Shown here: positions 57,001-60,785 of the stretch, piece by piece
Layout: each line of letters starts with the position of its first letter
How positions within the stretch are numbered: position 1 is the first letter of the stretch
IMG/VR virus record: IMGVR_UViG_3300009008_000039
Location: 1-60,785 of that record
DNA from: a virus
Length of the DNA: 60,785 nucleotides
Reading direction: 5' to 3' (one strand)
Position numbers and translations under genes: made by a program
The notes under the pieces: generated by a model
What the model was told of the DNA's origin: nothing
The model's database searches: none
What the model saw: only the letters and a program-made list of their open reading frames with translations

Positions 57001-58719
57001 TTAGCTTGCGCCAGACTCTCCGAGCAGACCGCGTACGACAACTAGACCGTACATGTCAGGACGGACCATCTTCTTAGCGTAACGGGTCATAACGCCCTTA
57101 CGCGGCACGAAGTCTTCCGTACCAAAGATGGTGGGAGTGACCTGTAGCGGCACATAAGGTGCGTATACATAACCACTCTCAAGGAATCCGCTGCCCTTGC
57201 GGCCAACTAGTACCACGTTTCGTGGGAAGTAGGGGTCGACATGGACGTCCCACTTCTTAGAAATCGAGCCTACGTTGACAGCACCGACAGAACCCTTGTC
57301 TGCGTCAGCAGTGACACTGGCACGGAAACCAGAAGTGAACTCAAGGATGTTAGCAACCTCTGGAGATGTAACCAGGAAGTTAGCTCCACCGCGGAGTGTC
57401 TTTCTGTGGATCTGAGCCGACACGTCATTGATTGTCTCAATGAGTGTCTCATACCACTCGCTAACAGTACCGGTGAAGTCAGGAGCTGCTGTTGTTGCAC
57501 CAAGCTCTGCTCCAGTAGTACGATCAACGAAGAGGCCGGGGGAGCGGGACCAGTAGTAAGTACCGGCTGTTGCACCCTGGACGAGATCGTTAAGAATCTC
57601 ACGATCGATTTCAAGGGCGATCTGCTCAGAAAGAAGCTGAGTTAGCTCGACCTCTGCATCGAGGTTGTGATATGCATTGAGATCCTGACCAAGCTCGGGG
57701 GACCACTTGGCCTTGAGCTTCTTGGTCATCGCGGTAACAGCAATGCTGTCCACCTTGATGTCGATCTCGGCAATCTCGTTCTTGCCAGTTCCGTCACCTT
57801 CGTTACCGGTGCCGGGGTCAGGCTCTTCAAGAGGCCAGTTAGCTCCACCTGCGACCGAGCCGAGGGCTCCGCCGTTGTCGAAGTTGTCGACATAGGGGAA
57901 AGAGCATGTAACGGCCTGTGCCGCGGCGGTGGACTCACCGCTGGACGCTCCGTCAGTAATTGTGAAAACCAAGTTTCCATCCGAATCCAGTTTGGTGAGA
58001 CGACGAAGAATCTCGTCATCGTCTTGAAGGCCGTTGTCAATTGTGATTGCACCAAGCATATCAGTGTTAAGCTGGGCAGGGACATCGGCTGCATTCACCT
58101 GGAGCTGGATAACACCCTTCGCCGATGCAGCGGCGAGGAGGTCGGGATCCCAACGAACTTCAGTCTTCTGAGTTTCGGTGAGTGCACCAACGGTGGTCGT
58201 TGTTAAGCCGCTCACTGCAGCTAGCGCGGCGTTGAACGTGCCAGTTGCATGCGAGTAGGCGTTTGCGAGGTTGTAGAAGCCACCGCCGTCTTCAGTGATG
58301 TCAGAAACACCACCGGTTAACTGCGATGCGACCACTCCACCACCGTAGATCGACCCATCTGCAACACCACCCATTCCAGCACGCTCATACGTGAAGTCCA
58401 GGAAGAAGATGAGACCCGAGGGGAGGCTCATAGGCTGAACGGATACAAGATCGTTAGCCAGCAGACCGCCGAATACACGACGGACGATTGGGAATGCTAC
58501 CGAAGCGAAACCTTCGACGTCACCAGCAGCCATGGAGGAAGCCTCCTTTAGAAGCTGTGAAGCTTGGTTCTCCAGTAGGCGGGCCATGCCCGACTTTTCT
58601 TGGTCATTGTTGAGTCCCTCAAGAAGGCCAGTTGCTTCCCACTTTTCAAGTAGGGCAACACCTTCTCTGTTCAGGGAACGCTCAACGATGCCTTCAGTTA
58701 ATTTTTGTAAAACAGACAT
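57001..58719 (-). CDS. Major capsid protein (gp23-like)
   Basis: I start at MSVLQKLTEGIVERSLNREG, which follows AAGGAG at nine bases. The T4-like core is VAFPIVRRVFGGLLANDLVS followed by VQPMSLPSGLIFFLDFTYER (T4: ...vrraiPnlia.d..gVQPMn.PtGqvFalr..Y). The middle has LKAKWSPELGQDLNAYHNLD and a FLVTSPEVANILEFTSGF segment, and the end is YGLVVVRGLLGES. Residues 1-65 are a helical prepeptide-like region that may be removed in maturation, as in T4. The protein of 572 residues forms the icosahedral head. Confidence 0.9.
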   Translation of the reverse strand: MSVLQKLTEGIVERSLNREGVALLEKWEATGLLEGLNNDQEKSGMARLLENQASQLLKEASSMAAGDVEGFASVAFPIVRRVFGGLLANDLVSVQPMSLPSGLIFFLDFTYERAGMGGVADGSIYGGGVVASQLTGGVSDITEDGGGFYNLANAYSHATGTFNAALAAVSGLTTTTVGALTETQKTEVRWDPDLLAAASAKGVIQLQVNAADVPAQLNTDMLGAITIDNGLQDDDEILRRLTKLDSDGNLVFTITDGASSGESTAAAQAVTCSFPYVDNFDNGGALGSVAGGANWPLEEPDPGTGNEGDGTGKNEIAEIDIKVDSIAVTAMTKKLKAKWSPELGQDLNAYHNLDAEVELTQLLSEQIALEIDREILNDLVQGATAGTYYWSRSPGLFVDRTTGAELGATTAAPDFTGTVSEWYETLIETINDVSAQIHRKTLRGGANFLVTSPEVANILEFTSGFRASVTADADKGSVGAVNVGSISKKWDVHVDPYFPRNVVLVGRKGSGFLESGYVYAPYVPLQVTPTIFGTEDFVPRKGVMTRYAKKMVRPDMYGLVVVRGLLGESGAS

Positions 58720-58742
58720 TTTAAAGTTCTCCTTATAGTTAG

Positions 58743-59843
58743 TTATTTGTCTATTCCCGCAAGGAATTTCCAACGGTTTAATGTTGGATTTGCATTTTGC
58801 TCTCTAGAATTCTCTCTTCGAGAAGACAAAATTACTGAAGAAGTCTTTTGTACTGCCTCACTCAGCGAATTTGGCGCCGCATTGCGAGAAGTGCCGCCCA
58901 CTGTGTTTTGAAGTGTCTCAAAAATTACTTTCGCTTCTTCTATCGTTGTGGCGCTAGCGACCGCTTCGGCAAGCTTCTGCTTTTGCCGCTCATTCAGGGA
59001 GTCGTCGACTAGTGCCATATTTTGATAAAGCATCTTAGCATTTTCTACATTAGCCTTATCAAGTTTCTCTTCTAAGATTGTTACTGCATCTTTTAACTTT
59101 GTTATATACTCGGTTGTGTTATCAAGTGCCTCAACAAGCTTGTTGTTCTGTGTTGTAACTGTTTCGTTTGTTGCGGTAAGTTCGCTAACAGCCTTTCTGA
59201 GAGCTGCCCTTTCTTCATGGACCTCCGCATCCTGCTCCATAGCGAGCAACTCTTCCTCTGCTAGTTCTATAACACCCTGCGAGGGCTCAAGCCAGCCGCC
59301 TTTCTTGGGCTGTATGTCAACAGAAACAGCTTCTTCTAATGATTCTTCTTCGGAGAGGTCCAACTCTACAAGGTCTATCTCCTCATAGAGGTCCTCGTCC
59401 TCTTCTACTCCGGAATGGCCCGGGCAAGCCTCTTCTAGGTCTGTGAGTTCTTCGGCAAGAGAAGGATCCATCACTTCATCGCCGCCCTGGAAACTCATCG
59501 TTTCAGTCATGTTTGTTATTTCTTCTAAAAGCTTGTCTAATGGTATCTCTATCTGCCCATCATCTTCAGCAGTGACTGAGAGGGGGATGTGCTCCATTAC
59601 TGAGGACTCTACTGGAGCGGCGCCTGGAGCGGTTGGATCTTCTGCTGGAGCATCACCTGCTATAGCTGCTTCTAATTCTCCTCCGAGATCGCCCAGTGCT
59701 GGTTCTTCTTGTTCTAAAAGGGAATCAACAGCATTTCTTATCTGATCGGAGTATTTTTCTAAAATTAAAGTTTCAGCATTTTTTGCTGCTGCTTCTTTTA
59801 ATGCCTCAGCATCTATAATTGCTTGTTCTAGCATGTCAGACAT
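58743..59843 (-). CDS. Prohead core scaffold (gp22-like)
   Basis: The protein is acidic and helical. The end segment SLNERQKQKLAEAVASATTI followed by EEAKVIFETLQNTVGG is the typical C-terminus of T4-like prohead core proteins. A coiled coil (NNKLVEALDNTTEYITKLKD, AVTILEEKLDKANVENAKML) precedes it, and long acidic linkers fill residues 45-200. It lies just upstream of the capsid gene, as gene 22 does. Confidence 0.85.
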   Translation of the reverse strand: MSDMLEQAIIDAEALKEAAAKNAETLILEKYSDQIRNAVDSLLEQEEPALGDLGGELEAAIAGDAPAEDPTAPGAAPVESSVMEHIPLSVTAEDDGQIEIPLDKLLEEITNMTETMSFQGGDEVMDPSLAEELTDLEEACPGHSGVEEDEDLYEEIDLVELDLSEEESLEEAVSVDIQPKKGGWLEPSQGVIELAEEELLAMEQDAEVHEERAALRKAVSELTATNETVTTQNNKLVEALDNTTEYITKLKDAVTILEEKLDKANVENAKMLYQNMALVDDSLNERQKQKLAEAVASATTIEEAKVIFETLQNTVGGTSRNAAPNSLSEAVQKTSSVILSSRRENSREQNANPTLNRWKFLAGIDK

Positions 59844-59879
59844 TTACACACTCCTATGATGATGAAAGTAATTCGTCAA

Positions 59880-59889
59880 AATAAATAGT
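59880..59889 (-). promoter_or_regulatory. CTATTTATT element before prohead core gene
   Basis: The minus strand reads ACTATTTATT 36 bases before the prohead core ATG, after the fibre terminator. Confidence 0.5.
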
Positions 59890-59956
59890 ACATGTATTTC
59901 GTAAATGACTGTTTTTTAACACATATTCTCGCGCGCGTGTGTGTATACTTGTATAT

Positions 59957-59997
59957 AAAGCAAAGCCCCGCTCAAACACGATGGCTGAGCGGGGCTT
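59957..59997 (-). terminator. Terminator after tail fibre gene
   Basis: The stem AGCCCCGCTCA/TGAGCGGGGCT with an 11-base loop is followed by TTGCTTTATA on the minus strand. The U-run is interrupted, so it is a weaker terminator than the others. Confidence 0.75.
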
Positions 59998-60039
59998 GTC
60001 CGACTAATCGAAATTAACCGAAGTCGTAACCGAAGTTAC

Positions 60040-60785
60040 TTATTTTTTTAATGCAGCCTTGAGATCATCGATCTGAATCTGCTGAGCCTTGACAGCCTCA
60101 ACGAGAACAGAAGTCAAACGACCGTAATCGATACCAGCAGCGTTTCCATTTGCATGGAATCCGCAAACCTCTGGTGCGATCTCTGCCATCTCTTCAGCGA
60201 TGAAACCAATGTCATGACGACCTGTGGCCTTCATGTCGTAAGTAACACCTTGCATCTTCTTCACCATACCAAGCGCACCATGGAGTGGTTGGATGTTCTC
60301 CTTGAGCTTACGCTCTGAGACTGAGGTGAAGAGGTTTGCTGTAGCGTCGCCGGTGATGACGAGGTCAGCATTCATGTTGACGTTATCCACGAAGGTCTGG
60401 ACACCGGAGAAATTGTTCCCACCGGCAAGGTTGGCCTTCAAGGCGTCAGCAGCAACGCGTGCGGCAGCTTCAGCAGCAATAGCAGCATCAGCGTCAGACT
60501 CGTTCTGGTCAACGTCAGCTTGCAGTGCAGTGATTGCAGCAGCGCGTGCAACTTCCTCAGCAGCAAGACGTGTTGTCAGAGAAGCCTCAGCAGCATCGCT
60601 GTCAGACTCATTCTGGTCAACGTCAGCTTGCAGAGCAGTGATTGCAGCAGCGCGTGCACTCTCTTCAGCACCAAGACGTGTTGTCAGAGAAGTATCAGCA
60701 GCAGCACGTGCAACGCCTTCAGCGGCGATTGCAGCATCAGCGTCAGACTCATTCTGGTCAACGTCAGCTTGCAGAGCAGTGATTG
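60040..60785 (-). CDS. Tail fibre with S74 intramolecular chaperone, 5' truncated
   Basis: The frame is open to the window's right edge, so the start lies outside. The last 95 residues are a peptidase S74 chaperone domain: SERKLKENIQPLHGALGMVK, then GFIAEEMAEIAPEV, then DYGRLTSVLVEAVKAQQIQI. The self-cleaving Ser and Lys are five residues apart in SERKLK, as in endosialidase. N-terminal to it is a repeated helical region (ITALQADVDQNESD, three copies) that trimerises fibres. The domain folds the fibre and is then cut off. Confidence 0.9.
   Translation of the reverse strand, partial: ITALQADVDQNESDADAAIAAEGVARAAADTSLTTRLGAEESARAAAITALQADVDQNESDSDAAEASLTTRLAAEEVARAAAITALQADVDQNESDADAAIAAEAAARVAADALKANLAGGNNFSGVQTFVDNVNMNADLVITGDATANLFTSVSERKLKENIQPLHGALGMVKKMQGVTYDMKATGRHDIGFIAEEMAEIAPEVCGFHANGNAAGIDYGRLTSVLVEAVKAQQIQIDDLKAALKK

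Noticed and set aside
12676-59889. T4 late promoters of TATAAATA type in the usual orientation
   Set aside because: TATAAATA-like sites before the minus-strand genes read in the plus-strand direction. I could not find the T4 motif in the correct orientation, so I describe the element as CTATTTAT without assigning it to T4 control.

Overview
The window is a contiguous piece of a tailed-phage genome. The structural genes are of the contractile-tail (myovirus) type, with a T4-like major capsid protein, prohead core, neck, sheath, tube and baseplate set. Every supported protein gene and tRNA lies on the minus strand, so transcription runs from high to low coordinates. Genes overlap by a few bases and most starts have good Shine-Dalgarno sites. 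Two-enzyme nucleotide metabolism, a class II ribonucleotide reductase, phage chaperonins and a tRNA set that favours A-ending codons suggest a large virus of a Gram-negative, probably aquatic, bacterium. That habitat and host are inference. No terminase, portal or prohead protease gene is in the window; they probably lie beyond the right end.

Layout from right to left, in transcription order. About 60.8-53 kb is the head and neck module: the C-terminus of an S74 tail fibre, prohead core, major capsid protein, a small decoration-like protein, a lysine/threonine-rich protein and three neck or tail-completion proteins. About 53-40.6 kb is the tail and baseplate: a 1081-residue sheath, the tube, a T4 hub-type protein overlapped by a frameshifted ORF, the tape measure and baseplate proteins. 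About 40.6-33 kb is replication and recombination: a family A polymerase, a tubulin/FtsZ-like protein, ssDNA-binding protein, RecA, 5'-3' exonuclease and DnaB helicase. About 33-22 kb is nucleotide and small-molecule metabolism: class II RNR, GroES, a lytic transglycosylase, a nucleotidyltransferase-like protein, cysteine synthase, a complete DnaE, dUTPase and an IMPDH/GMP reductase.

About 22-12 kb holds regulators, an acidic protein, a ClpP-like protease, a DUF2827-type glycosyltransferase, GroEL, glutaredoxin, a cupin, Hsp20 and peptide deformylase. About 12-7.9 kb holds six tRNAs, tiny membrane proteins, a GIY-YIG nuclease, a J-domain protein, a deaminase, an RNase H-like DUF458 protein and TilS. 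From 7.9 kb to the left edge is a dense early-type region of small proteins. At least fifteen of them share a GDLV-type N-terminal motif and look like one expanded family of small beta-barrel proteins.

The most interesting items are these. First, a tilS gene directly upstream of a CAU-anticodon tRNA carrying tRNA-Ile2 features, which would be a self-contained AUA-decoding unit. Second, a divergent tubulin/FtsZ-like protein embedded among replication genes. Third, a likely +1/-2 frameshift at a T7 run between the tail tube and tape measure genes. Fourth, the expanded GDLV family. Fifth, two replicative-type DNA polymerases of families C and A. Sixth, a recurrent CTATTTAT element in front of late genes. 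All functional calls are by reading protein motifs; no search was run.
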